Origin: an uncultured cyanobacterium
GTDB lineage: Bacteria > Cyanobacteriota > Cyanobacteriia > PCC-6307 > Cyanobiaceae
Assembly: GCA_903862155.1 (NCBI GenBank)
Contig: CAIOXF010000048.1
Location: 1-21,874, forward strand
DNA length: 21,874 nucleotides
Direction: 5' to 3'
Numbering within the stretch: the stretch's first letter is position 1; each line of letters begins with the position of its first letter. The translations under genes and the position numbers were made by a program. Shown piece by piece: positions 1-7,279 of this stretch. A model generated the notes under the pieces. The model saw nothing but the letters and a program-made list of their open reading frames with translations, was not told where the DNA came from and ran no database searches.

Positions 1-836
1 AGCTGGCGAAACAGGCACTGGAGGCCGGCAAGCACCTGCTGCTGGAGAAACCCGTGGCGCTCAACGCCGCCCAGGTGGAGGACCTGCAGCGGCTGGCCAT
101 CCGCCAGGGCTGCTGCGTGGCGGTGGATTTCGAATACCGGGCCGTGCCCCTGTTCCAGCAGCTCCAGGCCCTGGTGGCCTCCGGCGCCCTGGGGGAGCTG
201 TGGCTGGCCAAGCTCGACTGGCTGATGAGCAGCCGGGCCGATGCCTCTCGGCCCTGGAATTGGTATTCCCAGGTGAGCGAGGGCGGCGGGGTGCTGGGGG
301 CCCTGGGCACCCACGCCTTCGACACCCTGCATTGGCTGGTGGGCCCCACCCACAGCCTCCAGGCCCAGCTCAGCACGGCCATCAACGAGCGTCCGCTGGC
401 GGAGCGCCCCGGCGAGCGAGCCGCGGTGGATGCGGAAGACATCGCCCTGGCCCAGCTGCAGCTGGCTGATGCCAGTGGGCGCCAAGTGCCGGCCCAGGTG
501 AGCCTGGCCTCGGTAACCCGCCAGGGGCGCGGCTACTGGATCGAGCTCTATGGCAGCGAAGGCACGGCCGTGCTCGGCTCCTCCAACCAGGCCGACTACG
601 TGCATGGCTTCGGGCTGTGGTTCGCCAGGCCCGGTGAGCCGCTACGGGCGATCGAAGTCGACCCGGCCCTGGCCTTCGCGCGCACCTGGGAAGACGGGCG
701 CATCGCACCGGTGGAGCGGTTGATCGGTTGGTGGGCCGAAGCCGCCCGCGAGGGCCGGCCGATGGTGCCCGGACTGGCCGAAGCGGCCGCCAGCCAGCGT
801 TGCTGCGACCTGGCCCGGGGCTGGGTTGCCGCCTGA
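1..836 (+). CDS. Gfo/Idh/MocA family NAD(P)-dependent oxidoreductase, 3' part
   Basis: The gene enters from the left edge; the reading frame is open from base 3 and 277 residues are visible to the TGA at 834-836. The first visible residues run into LLLEKPVAL, the EKP signature that follows the Rossmann fold in this family, so only roughly the first 80-90 residues (the nucleotide-binding beta-alpha units) are missing. The GTG at 54 lies inside this motif and is not a real start. Further on, GGGVLGALGTHAFDTLHWLVG matches the conserved Gly-rich/His segment of the C-terminal substrate domain, with His as the usual catalytic-site residue. Members oxidise or reduce sugars, inositols or biliverdin; nothing here fixes the substrate. 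A terminator follows 56 bases downstream, so this is the end of its transcription unit. Family assignment is firm, the substrate is unknown. Confidence 0.87.
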   Translation, partial: LAKQALEAGKHLLLEKPVALNAAQVEDLQRLAIRQGCCVAVDFEYRAVPLFQQLQALVASGALGELWLAKLDWLMSSRADASRPWNWYSQVSEGGGVLGALGTHAFDTLHWLVGPTHSLQAQLSTAINERPLAERPGERAAVDAEDIALAQLQLADASGRQVPAQVSLASVTRQGRGYWIELYGSEGTAVLGSSNQADYVHGFGLWFARPGEPLRAIEVDPALAFARTWEDGRIAPVERLIGWWAEAAREGRPMVPGLAEAAASQRCCDLARGWVAA

Positions 837-891
837 AGCCGGCAACCCGTATCCAACCGAACACGAATCCGGTATCACTGCAAACCCTGAA

Positions 892-917
892 AACCTGTAG
901 CAACCGCTACGGTTTTT
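892..917 (+). terminator. Intrinsic terminator of the oxidoreductase gene
   Basis: The arms AACC-T-GTAGC (892-901) and GCTAC-GGTT (906-914) pair as nine base pairs with one bulged T and an AACC loop, followed by T at 913-917. It lies 56 bases after the oxidoreductase stop and on the same strand. Confidence 0.72.
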
Positions 918-1042
918 CCATCGTTGGCCGCGGGGCTCGCTTCCCCGTTGGCGGAAGTAGGGACAAGCCCATCGGCCCACCCGAAGCAACGCGCCATCCA
1001 CCCGGACACCCAACCGTTCCGGATTCCCTCGGAGGCACTTCC

Positions 1043-1156
1043 ATGTCCATCACCACTGCCAAGCAGATGGCCCGTCAGGCCCAAGAAGCCCGCCGTGCCG
1101 CGAAACAGAACGGCTTCACCGTTCAGTCTTTGCGCAAGCAGAACCTGATCGACTGA
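1043..1156 (+). CDS. Small basic protein, 37 residues, unknown function
   Basis: A short open frame MSITTAKQMARQ...LRKQNLID starts at ATG 1043. It has a strong Shine-Dalgarno GGAGG at 1031-1035, seven bases ahead of the start, which is better than that of most genes in this window. The peptide is soluble, helix-prone and rich in Ala, Gln, Arg and Lys (MARQAQEARRAAKQ), with a net positive charge and no membrane segment or cysteine. The gene stands alone between the terminator at 892-917 and the one at 1202-1258, so it looks like an independent transcription unit. I do not recognise a family. A nucleic-acid or ribosome-associated role would fit the charge, but that is only a guess. It could be a non-coding RNA locus with a chance frame, though the ribosome site and codon use argue for translation. 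Confidence 0.6.
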   Translation: MSITTAKQMARQAQEARRAAKQNGFTVQSLRKQNLID

Positions 1157-1201
1157 CACCGCAGGGGTCAGGCCATCGGCCCGGCCTCCCGGCGTTGCTT
1201 C

Positions 1202-1258
1202 AGCCCCGCCCACGGCTTTGCCACCTGCCAGTGGCCTTGCCAATGGCGGGGCTTTTTT
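1202..1258 (+). terminator. Terminator after the 37-residue gene
   Basis: The outer arms AGCCCCGCC (1202-1210) and GGCGGGGCT (1245-1253) pair perfectly over nine bases and are followed by six T (1253-1258). The 34-base loop holds a second small hairpin, GCCAC (1220-1224) with GTGGC (1231-1235), so the RNA would be branched. It ends the small-gene unit before the aldolase promoter. Confidence 0.72.
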
Positions 1259-1342
1259 CATGCCGTTGGCGGTTCTTAAGCCCCTCTCCACAGCTGCTTC
1301 CGCGCTGCTGTAGCCCCGCAAAAGGCCCCGGGGTGGATCACC

Positions 1343-1348
1343 TAAAGT
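1343..1348 (+). promoter_or_regulatory. Candidate -10 box of the aldolase gene
   Basis: TAAAGT matches the TAnnnT pattern of a cyanobacterial -10 element. It lies 36 bases before the aldolase ATG and just after a terminator, where a promoter is required. The same nine bases, CCTAAAGTC, occur ahead of the DUF2996 gene (20805-20813). No convincing -35 is visible. A GAGAGG ribosome site at 1374-1379 fits the ATG at 1385. Confidence 0.4.
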
Positions 1349-1384
1349 CGCCCACAGTTCCCATCTCCTGCCCGAGAGGTTCCT

Positions 1385-2458
1385 ATGGCGCTCGTTCCGC
1401 TTCGGTTGCTGCTTGATCACGCCGCCGAGAACGGCTACGGCATCCCGGCGTTCAACGTGAACAACCTGGAGCAGGTGCAGTCGATCATGGAGGCTGCCTA
1501 CGAGACCGACAGCCCGGTCATCCTCCAGGCCTCCCGCGGCGCCCGCCAGTACGCCGGCGAGAACTTCCTGCGCCACCTGATCCTCGCCGCCGTCGAGACC
1601 TATCCCGACATCCCGGTGGTGATGCACCAGGACCACGGCAACAGCCCCGCCACCTGCTTCGGTGCCGCCGCCAACGGTTTCACCTCGGTGATGATGGACG
1701 GCTCCCTGATGGCCGACGCCAAGACCCCCGCCAGCTACGAGTACAACGTGGCTGTCACCAAGGAAGTGGTGGATGTGGCCCACGCCATCGGCGTGAGCGT
1801 GGAAGGTGAGCTGGGCTGCCTGGGCTCCCTGGAAACCGGCATGGGTGAGGCCGAGGACGGCCACGGCTTCGAGGGCAAGCTCGACCACAGCCAGCTGCTG
1901 ACCGACCCCGCTGAGGCCGCCGACTTCGTGGCCAAGACCAAGGTGGACGCCCTGGCCATCGCCATCGGCACCAGCCACGGCGCTTACAAGTTCACCCGCA
2001 AGCCCACCGGTGAAGTGCTGGCCATCAGCCGCATCGCTGAGATCCACAAGGCCATCCCCAACACCCACCTGGTGATGCACGGCTCCTCCTCGGTGCCCCA
2101 GGAGTGGCTGGACATGATCAACAAGTACGGCGGTGCCATCCCCGAAACCTACGGCGTTCCCGTGGAGGAAATCCAGGAAGGCATCCGCAACGGCGTGCGC
2201 AAGGTGAACATCGACACCGACAACCGCCTCGCCTTCACCGCCGCTGTGCGTGAAGCCGCCGCCAAGGATCCCGCCAACTTCGATCCCCGCCACTTCAACA
2301 AGCCCGCCCGGGCCTACATGAAGCAGGTGTGCCTGGATCGCTACCAGCAGTTCTGGTGCGCCGGCAACGCCAGCAAGATCAAGCAGCGCGACATCAACTA
2401 CTACGCCGGTCTGTACGCCAAGGGCGAACTCGACCCCAAGACTGCCGTTGCCGCCTGA
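1385..2458 (+). CDS. fba: Fructose-1,6-bisphosphate aldolase, class II, Calvin-cycle subtype
   Basis: The 357-residue protein catalyses reversible aldol condensation of glyceraldehyde 3-phosphate and dihydroxyacetone phosphate. In cyanobacteria the class II enzyme also makes sedoheptulose bisphosphate in the Calvin cycle; it is cytosolic and Zn-dependent. The catalytic Asp83 and zinc ligand His84 lie in VVMHQDHGNS. Further metal-site residues are visible as Glu142 (EGELG), His198 (IGTSHGAYK) and His232 (VMHGSSSVP), and the phosphate-binding NIDTD is at 275-279. The length and these motifs match the CbbA-type (Calvin) subfamily rather than E. coli FbaA. The start is supported by GAGAGG five bases upstream. 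The gene is monocistronic: a terminator precedes it and another lies 24 bases after the stop. Strongly C-ending codons suggest high expression. Confidence 0.97.
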   Translation: MALVPLRLLLDHAAENGYGIPAFNVNNLEQVQSIMEAAYETDSPVILQASRGARQYAGENFLRHLILAAVETYPDIPVVMHQDHGNSPATCFGAAANGFTSVMMDGSLMADAKTPASYEYNVAVTKEVVDVAHAIGVSVEGELGCLGSLETGMGEAEDGHGFEGKLDHSQLLTDPAEAADFVAKTKVDALAIAIGTSHGAYKFTRKPTGEVLAISRIAEIHKAIPNTHLVMHGSSSVPQEWLDMINKYGGAIPETYGVPVEEIQEGIRNGVRKVNIDTDNRLAFTAAVREAAAKDPANFDPRHFNKPARAYMKQVCLDRYQQFWCAGNASKIKQRDINYYAGLYAKGELDPKTAVAA

Positions 2459-2481
2459 TCAGGCAACAACCGCATGTACCG

Positions 2482-2504
2482 AGGGCCCGCAAGGGCCCTT
2501 TTTT
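2482..2504 (+). terminator. Intrinsic terminator of the aldolase gene
   Basis: AGGGCCC (2482-2488) and GGGCCCT (2493-2499) form a seven-pair stem closed by a GCAA (GNRA-type) tetraloop and followed by T at 2499-2504. The minus-strand reading has no equivalent full T run on the far side of a stop, so it mainly serves the aldolase and protects the convergent UPF0182 gene. Confidence 0.85.
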
Positions 2505-2549
2505 AATGGCGCACGCCACTGGGCACTTGGCCCATCCCAGCCGCCCCAA

Positions 2550-5420
2550 TCAACCGGGAATGCGTAGATCCGGGATGGCACCGGGCAGTGCCGTGGGATC
2601 ACTGGCACGACCCCGGCGTTTCACCAGCTCATCGAGGGCGCGCTTGAGGTCGCGCTCCATCACGAAGGTGGTGCCATCGGTCACCACCACCCGCGCCAGG
2701 GTGGGAATGTCGTTGTTCTTCGACTGGAGGTAGATCGGCTCCACGTAGAGGATGCCGTTGCCCACCGGCAGCACCAGCAGGTTGCCGTGAATCAGGCGGG
2801 AGCCCACCCGGTTCCAGAGGCCGAACTGGTAACTGATGGCCGGGTCCTGCTCGATCAGGGCCGACACCTGCTGGGGCCCGAGCAGCAGGCGCTGCTGGGG
2901 GAAGCGCACCAACTGCAATTGGCCGTAGAAGGGCGGATCGTTGCGGGCCGCCAGCCAGCCCACCATGTTGGAGCGCTTCAGCGGCGAGAAGGGCAGGAGC
3001 AGCACAAACTCCGGCTTGCCCTGGCCGGGAAGTTGCATCGTGACGTGATAGGGCCGCACCGGCACATTGCTGGAGCCGTAGATCTCCAGCGGGATCGACC
3101 ACACGTCGTCGCCGTTATAGAACGTGCGCACATTGGTGACGTGGTAGCGCAACAACCGTTCGGCCTGAATGTTGAACTGGCTCTGGGGCACCTGAATGTG
3201 GGCCAGCAGCTCCTTGGGCATCGCCGCCAGCGGCTGGAACAACTCCGGGAAGGCCCGGCGCCAGGTGCGCAGCACCGGATCCGTTGAATCGCTCACGTAG
3301 AGCCACACCCTCCCGTCGTAGGCATCCACCACCACCTTCACCGGGTTGCGGAAATAGCGGATGCCGGCCTTGTTGGCATCCGAATAGGGATAGCTGTGGC
3401 TCACGGTGAAGCCGTCGAGCATCCAGTACTGGTGCTGCTTGGGTGAGAACCCCGGGGCGTTGTTGAGCCGCACGGTTACGAGATAGGGCTGGCTCTCAAA
3501 GCGCAGGAAGGGCAGCAGCGCCCCCAGTCGCTCATTCACCTGGCGGCGAATCAACAGCTTGGAATCAGGCGTGAGCGAGCCACTGGTGAGCAGCCGCGGC
3601 TCCTGCAGATAGAACGCCGCCATCAACCGCAAGGGCAGCGATCCCACCGGGATGCCGGCCTGGCCGTCGTAGCGGGAATAGATGTTGAGGTCGCCGTCGG
3701 GGTAATCGAACTCCCGCACCAGCGACGGGGCAATGGCGTAGGGGGCCGGGGCCGAGGAGAAGTAAAGGCGCGGCCGGCCCACCGGCAGCATCTCCTTCAC
3801 CCGCGGGGTGGCGATCCCCAGCTCGGGAATGCCCTGCACCTTGCCGCTGCGGCCCAGGTCTTTCACAAAGAACAGGGGCAGGCCGTCAGGCCCCACCGCA
3901 TTCACCGATGACACGGTGAAGCCGTAGCCATGGGTGAACACCAGATGGCGGTTCAACCAGGTGGCAGAGCCCTTGGGCAGGCTGCCGGTGTCGAGTTCCC
4001 GGGCGGCGATCAGCACCTGCTGCGAGCCGGTGCGCTGGAGATCGGCGCTGAGGGGATAGCGATCCACCGCCGCGGAGGCGAAGCGGTAGTAGAGCCGCAG
4101 CTGCTGGAGCTGGCGGTTGGTGGCCAGCAGGGGCTCGCTATCCCACAGGCGAATGTTGGCCAGGGTGCCCTGGGAAGCCTTGAGATCGGGGGCGGTGATC
4201 TGCTGGCGCGGCTCGAGCATCCGCTCCTCCACCGCCTCAAGGCCGAAGGCATGGCGGGTGCCCTCGATGCTGCGCTTGAGGTAAGGGGTTTCCACCGCCA
4301 GCTCCCGCGGCTGCACATAGAGCCGTTGCAACAGCGGGGCCACAATCCACTCGGCCACCGGCACCAGCAGGGCCGTGGTAGCCAGGGGCATCAGGCCGGC
4401 ACGGCGCAGCCAGCCCCGGGGCATCGGCACCAGCAGCCCGATGGCGGTGAACAGCAGCAGCACCGCCAGCAGCAGCCGCAGCGGCAGGCGCACATGCAGA
4501 TCCACCCAGCCGGCGCCGCTGGCCACGCCGCTGCCCTCCACCATCAGATCGAAGGGAGCCAGCGCGTTGCTCAGCGCCACCACCACAGCCACCACCGCCA
4601 GCTGGGGCTGCAGCACCCGCTGCTGCGTGCGGCTCAGGCCCACGTAGCGCAGGTCACTGAGGCTGGTGCCCTCGGTGAGGGTGAGCCACAGGCACCCCGC
4701 CAGGCCCACCACCGCCTGGGCGCACACCACGCTGAGCACCAGCCGCAGGGCCGGCAGTTGCAGCACGGTGAAACTGAGGTCGAGGCCGGTGAGGGGATCG
4801 GCCTTATCGAAGGGCACCGCCAGCAGGGCCGGCAGCCAGAGGCTCCAGCCCCGGGCCAGGGCGGTGGCGGAGGCCGCCAGGGCAGCAGCCAGGGCGATGC
4901 GCAGGGTGGTGAGTGGCCGCAGCAACAATGGCGGCAGCAAGCCGAGCGCCAACCCCAGCAGCAGCCAGGGGGGCAGGTCGGCCAGCACCGGGATGCCGGT
5001 GATCACCTGGCCGCTGAAGGGGGCGGTGATGAGGTCGTGGGCCTGCACCATCAGATAGGTGAGGCCCACCGCCAGCAGCACCAGCAGCAGGCCCAGCACC
5101 AACACGAGCTGCCACTGCCCCAGCCGTGCGATCGCCCCACTGGGGACGTCTTTCTGTTTGTATTGCTGGCGCAGGCGCCAGCAGCGCTGCAGCTGCTGGA
5201 GCTGCAGCGGCACCCCCAGACCCATCACCACCGCGAAGGCGCAAACCTGCAGCAGCCAGCGCCGCAGCAGCATCCCCTGGGCGTTGAACTCACCGAACCA
5301 GAGCCACTCGATCGTGAGTCGAGACGCGGCCACCAGCAACAGCACCAGCAGGCCGGCTGCGGCAAGCCAGGCCAGCCAGCGAGCGGGGCGCCAGGCAGCG
5401 GCGGAGTGGGGCAGGTTCAT
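2550..5420 (-). CDS. UPF0182 family large integral membrane protein
   Basis: The 956-residue protein has a hydrophobic N-terminal third with about seven to nine membrane segments (near residues 15-36, 52-72, 102-126, 150-170, 172-203, 224-247, 272-290, 312-333 and 341-365). A large polar domain runs to the C-terminus, probably outside the membrane. The join carries the UPF0182 (COG1615) hallmark VQPRELAVETPYLKRSIEGTR at residues 369-389. Length and layout match the family, which occurs in cyanobacteria and actinobacteria and has no established biochemical role. The ATG at 5420 directly precedes the first membrane helix. A TAGTTT box at 5432-5427 sits so close that the transcript would be nearly leaderless. 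The gene is divergent from thrC and convergent with the aldolase, so it is probably transcribed alone. Confidence 0.9.
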   Translation of the reverse strand: MNLPHSAAAWRPARWLAWLAAAGLLVLLLVAASRLTIEWLWFGEFNAQGMLLRRWLLQVCAFAVVMGLGVPLQLQQLQRCWRLRQQYKQKDVPSGAIARLGQWQLVLVLGLLLVLLAVGLTYLMVQAHDLITAPFSGQVITGIPVLADLPPWLLLGLALGLLPPLLLRPLTTLRIALAAALAASATALARGWSLWLPALLAVPFDKADPLTGLDLSFTVLQLPALRLVLSVVCAQAVVGLAGCLWLTLTEGTSLSDLRYVGLSRTQQRVLQPQLAVVAVVVALSNALAPFDLMVEGSGVASGAGWVDLHVRLPLRLLLAVLLLFTAIGLLVPMPRGWLRRAGLMPLATTALLVPVAEWIVAPLLQRLYVQPRELAVETPYLKRSIEGTRHAFGLEAVEERMLEPRQQITAPDLKASQGTLANIRLWDSEPLLATNRQLQQLRLYYRFASAAVDRYPLSADLQRTGSQQVLIAARELDTGSLPKGSATWLNRHLVFTHGYGFTVSSVNAVGPDGLPLFFVKDLGRSGKVQGIPELGIATPRVKEMLPVGRPRLYFSSAPAPYAIAPSLVREFDYPDGDLNIYSRYDGQAGIPVGSLPLRLMAAFYLQEPRLLTSGSLTPDSKLLIRRQVNERLGALLPFLRFESQPYLVTVRLNNAPGFSPKQHQYWMLDGFTVSHSYPYSDANKAGIRYFRNPVKVVVDAYDGRVWLYVSDSTDPVLRTWRRAFPELFQPLAAMPKELLAHIQVPQSQFNIQAERLLRYHVTNVRTFYNGDDVWSIPLEIYGSSNVPVRPYHVTMQLPGQGKPEFVLLLPFSPLKRSNMVGWLAARNDPPFYGQLQLVRFPQQRLLLGPQQVSALIEQDPAISYQFGLWNRVGSRLIHGNLLVLPVGNGILYVEPIYLQSKNNDIPTLARVVVTDGTTFVMERDLKRALDELVKRRGRASDPTALPGAIPDLRIPG

Positions 5421-5475
5421 CGCCCGAAACTAGACAGAGCAACGGATCAGACAAGCCCCAACGGCTCGAGCAGGC

Positions 5476-5501
5476 AATAACCGATCCCCAGGATCGGTAT
5501 T
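5476..5501. other. Inverted repeat between the UPF0182 gene and thrC
   Basis: ACCGATCC (5480-5487) and GGATCGGT (5491-5498) are perfect complements around CCA. With one bulged A the pairing extends to AAT/ATT, giving eleven pairs. There is no T run on either strand, so it is not a standard terminator. It lies in the 129-base divergent region, about 26 bases ahead of the thrC -10 candidate. It could be an operator or a structured leader for the minus-strand gene; no regulator is identifiable. Confidence 0.4.
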
Positions 5502-5526
5502 CATTCAGGGATCCGGGGAGCGCTGT

Positions 5527-5532
5527 TAGCCT
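5527..5532 (+). promoter_or_regulatory. Candidate -10 box of thrC
   Basis: TAGCCT fits TAnnnT and lies 17 bases before the GTG at 5550 and 23 before the GTG at 5556. The implied leader would be very short for 5550, which slightly favours the second start. No clear -35 is seen. Confidence 0.28.
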
Positions 5533-5549
5533 CCGATCCATCGCTGGGC

Positions 5550-6839
5550 GTGAACGTGACGGCAACCCTCTCCCGCTCCACATTCGCCGGCCCCACCTTC
5601 ACGGGGCTGCGCTGCAAGGAATGCGGCCACGCCTATGAACCCGGCGCCCGCCACGTCTGCGAAGACGTGTGCTTCGGCCCCCTGGAGGTGGTCTACGACT
5701 ACGAGGCCATCAAGAACCGGGTGAGCCGGGCCACGATCGAAGCCGGCCCCGCCTCGATCTGGCGCTACCGCGACTTCCTGCCGATCGAGGGCGACCCGAT
5801 TGATGTGGGCACGGGCTTCACGCCCCTGCTCAAGGCCAACAACCTGGCCAAGCGCCTCGGCCTCAAGAGCCTCTACATCAAGAACGACGGCGTGAACATG
5901 CCCACGCTGTCCTTCAAGGACCGCGTGGTGAGCGTGGCCCTCACCCGGGCCCGTGAGCTGGGCTTCACCACGGTGAGCTGTGCCTCCACCGGCAACCTGG
6001 CCAACTCCACCGCCGCCATCGCCGCCCACGCCGGCCTCGACTGCTGCGTGTTTATCCCCAGCGATCTGGAGCTGGGCAAGGTGCTCGGCACCCTCATCTA
6101 CAACCCCACCCTGATGGCGGTGAAGGGCAACTACGACCAGGTGAATCGCCTGTGCTCGGAAGTGGCCAACACCTACGGCTGGGGCTTCGTGAATATCAAC
6201 CTGCGCCCCTACTACTCCGAAGGCTCCAAGACCCTCGGCTACGAGGTGATCGAGCAGCTGGGCTGGGACCTGCCCGACCACATCGTGGCGCCCCTGGCAT
6301 CCGGCTCCCTGTTCACCAAAATCCGCAAGGGCTTCGACGAATTCATCAAGTGCGGCCTTGTGGATGACAAGCCCGTGCGCTTCAGCGGCGCCCAAGCCGA
6401 GGGCTGCAACCCGATTGCCACCGCCTTCCGTGAAGGCCGTGACTTCATCACCCCTGTGAAGCCCAACACCATTGCCAAGTCGATCGCGATCGGCAACCCG
6501 GCCGATGGCCCCTATGCCATCGACATCGCCAACACCACCGGCGGCAACATCGCCGATGTCACCGATGCCGAAATCGTGGACGGCATCAAGCTCCTCGCTG
6601 AAACCGAGGGCGTGTTCACCGAAACCGCCGGTGGCACCACGATTGCGGTGCTCAAGAAGCTGGTGGAGCAGGGCAAGATCAACCCCGAAGAGCGCACGGT
6701 GGCCTACATCACCGGCAACGGTTTGAAGACCACCGAGGCGGTGGTTGATGCCATCGGCCAGCCCTACACGATCGAAGCTCAGCTCGACAGCTTCAACGCC
6801 GCCTGGCAGCAGGCCCAGGCCGCCCAAGCTCAGGGCTGA
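5550..6839 (+). CDS. thrC: Threonine synthase
   Basis: This 429-residue PLP enzyme converts O-phospho-L-homoserine to L-threonine and phosphate, the last step of threonine synthesis. Four cysteines, Cys22, Cys25, Cys37 and Cys41, form a zinc-ribbon-like N-terminus seen in this threonine synthase subgroup. The PLP lysine is Lys123 in MPTLSFKDR. STGNLANSTAA (about 148-158) is the phosphate/PLP loop region, and a Gly-rich ETAGGTT segment (about 361-367) lies near the C-terminal end of the PLP domain. The start is uncertain: GTG 5550 gives MNVTATLS and GTG 5556 gives MTATLS; neither has a Shine-Dalgarno. A CysO-like sulfur carrier gene follows after 53 bases on the same strand, with no terminator between, so the two are probably cotranscribed. 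Confidence 0.95.
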   Translation: MNVTATLSRSTFAGPTFTGLRCKECGHAYEPGARHVCEDVCFGPLEVVYDYEAIKNRVSRATIEAGPASIWRYRDFLPIEGDPIDVGTGFTPLLKANNLAKRLGLKSLYIKNDGVNMPTLSFKDRVVSVALTRARELGFTTVSCASTGNLANSTAAIAAHAGLDCCVFIPSDLELGKVLGTLIYNPTLMAVKGNYDQVNRLCSEVANTYGWGFVNINLRPYYSEGSKTLGYEVIEQLGWDLPDHIVAPLASGSLFTKIRKGFDEFIKCGLVDDKPVRFSGAQAEGCNPIATAFREGRDFITPVKPNTIAKSIAIGNPADGPYAIDIANTTGGNIADVTDAEIVDGIKLLAETEGVFTETAGGTTIAVLKKLVEQGKINPEERTVAYITGNGLKTTEAVVDAIGQPYTIEAQLDSFNAAWQQAQAAQAQG

Positions 6840-6892
6840 GCCAGGTTCCAGCCAGCACCCACGCACCGTTCAACACCCACACACCCCCATCC

Positions 6893-7168
6893 ATGGCCGT
6901 TCAGGTTCTGATCCCCACCCCCCTGCAGAAGTTCACCAACGACGAGGCCAGTGCCTCGGTGGACGCCGCCAGTGTGGATGCCCTGATCGATGCCCTCGAT
7001 GCCCGCTATCCCGGCCTCAAGGGCCGCCTGTGCGATGAGAGCGGCAAGCTGCGCCGCTTCCTCAACGTGTACGTGAACAGCGAGGACATCCGCTTCCTCG
7101 ACAACCAGGCCACCGCCCTCAAGGACGGCGACGAAGTGAGCATCGTGCCCGCCGTGGCCGGCGGCTGA
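6893..7168 (+). CDS. CysO/MoaD/ThiS-like sulfur carrier protein
   Basis: The 91-residue beta-grasp protein ends in PAVAGG, so the terminal Gly-Gly needed for adenylation and thiocarboxylation is already exposed. Unlike many carriers it needs no protease trimming. The central RRFLNVYVNSEDIRFL (residues 54-69) and the last six residues closely resemble Mycobacterium CysO, the sulfur donor for CysM-dependent cysteine synthesis, more than MoaD or ThiS. From family knowledge, an E1-like enzyme (MoeZ/MoeB type) would load it with sulfur; none is encoded in this window. The neighbour thrC uses an O-phospho amino acid, as CysM does, which makes a functional pairing attractive but unproven. ATG 6893 has no obvious ribosome site. 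Family firm; the specific role is inferred. Confidence 0.88.
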   Translation: MAVQVLIPTPLQKFTNDEASASVDAASVDALIDALDARYPGLKGRLCDESGKLRRFLNVYVNSEDIRFLDNQATALKDGDEVSIVPAVAGG

Positions 7169-7187
7169 TCGCTCCAACGATCCACAA

Positions 7188-7245
7188 CAACGGCTCTGCC
7201 CTAGCCGTAGCCGTTGCTGCAGGCGTCAACTGCTGGCAACGGCTC
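7188..7245. repeat. Repeat cluster CAACGGCTC with inverted copy ahead of the cupin gene
   Basis: CAACGGCTC occurs at 7188-7196 and again at 7237-7245, and its inverse AGCCGTTG lies between at 7209-7216. The middle copy can pair with the left one (loop of 13 bases) or, more strongly, with the right one: AGCCGTTGC (7209-7217) with GCAACGGCT (7236-7244), continued by GCAG/CTGC. The two hairpins exclude each other. There is no T run. The last copy abuts the cupin -10 candidate. It may be an operator, or an attenuator at the end of the thrC-cysO transcript. Confidence 0.55.
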
Positions 7246-7247
7246 AA

Positions 7248-7253
7248 TAGGGT
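7248..7253 (+). promoter_or_regulatory. Candidate -10 box of the bicupin gene
   Basis: TAGGGT fits TAnnnT and lies 26 bases ahead of the ATG at 7280. A good ribosome site GGTGAGG is at 7266-7272. The repeat cluster ends two bases upstream of the box, so a protein bound there would affect this promoter. Confidence 0.38.
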
Positions 7254-7279
7254 GAATTCATTAGCGGTGAGGTATTGGC

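Noticed and set aside
933..947. GGGG/CCCC hairpin in the gap before the 37-residue gene
   Set aside because: Only four pairs with a seven-base loop and no T run; expected by chance in GC-rich sequence.
875..2293. 472-codon open frame on the minus strand opposite the aldolase gene
   Set aside because: Its translation is Gly/Val/His-rich low-complexity text complementary to the aldolase codons; such long shadows are usual where third positions are mostly C or G.
3930..5480. 516-codon open frame on the plus strand opposite the UPF0182 gene
   Set aside because: The product is Gln/His/Gly-rich and contains no domain; it mirrors Leu and Ala codons of the real membrane protein.
5526..6866. 446-codon open frame on the minus strand opposite thrC
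   Set aside because: Complement of a clear threonine synthase; the sequence has the same Gly/Val/His shadow composition.
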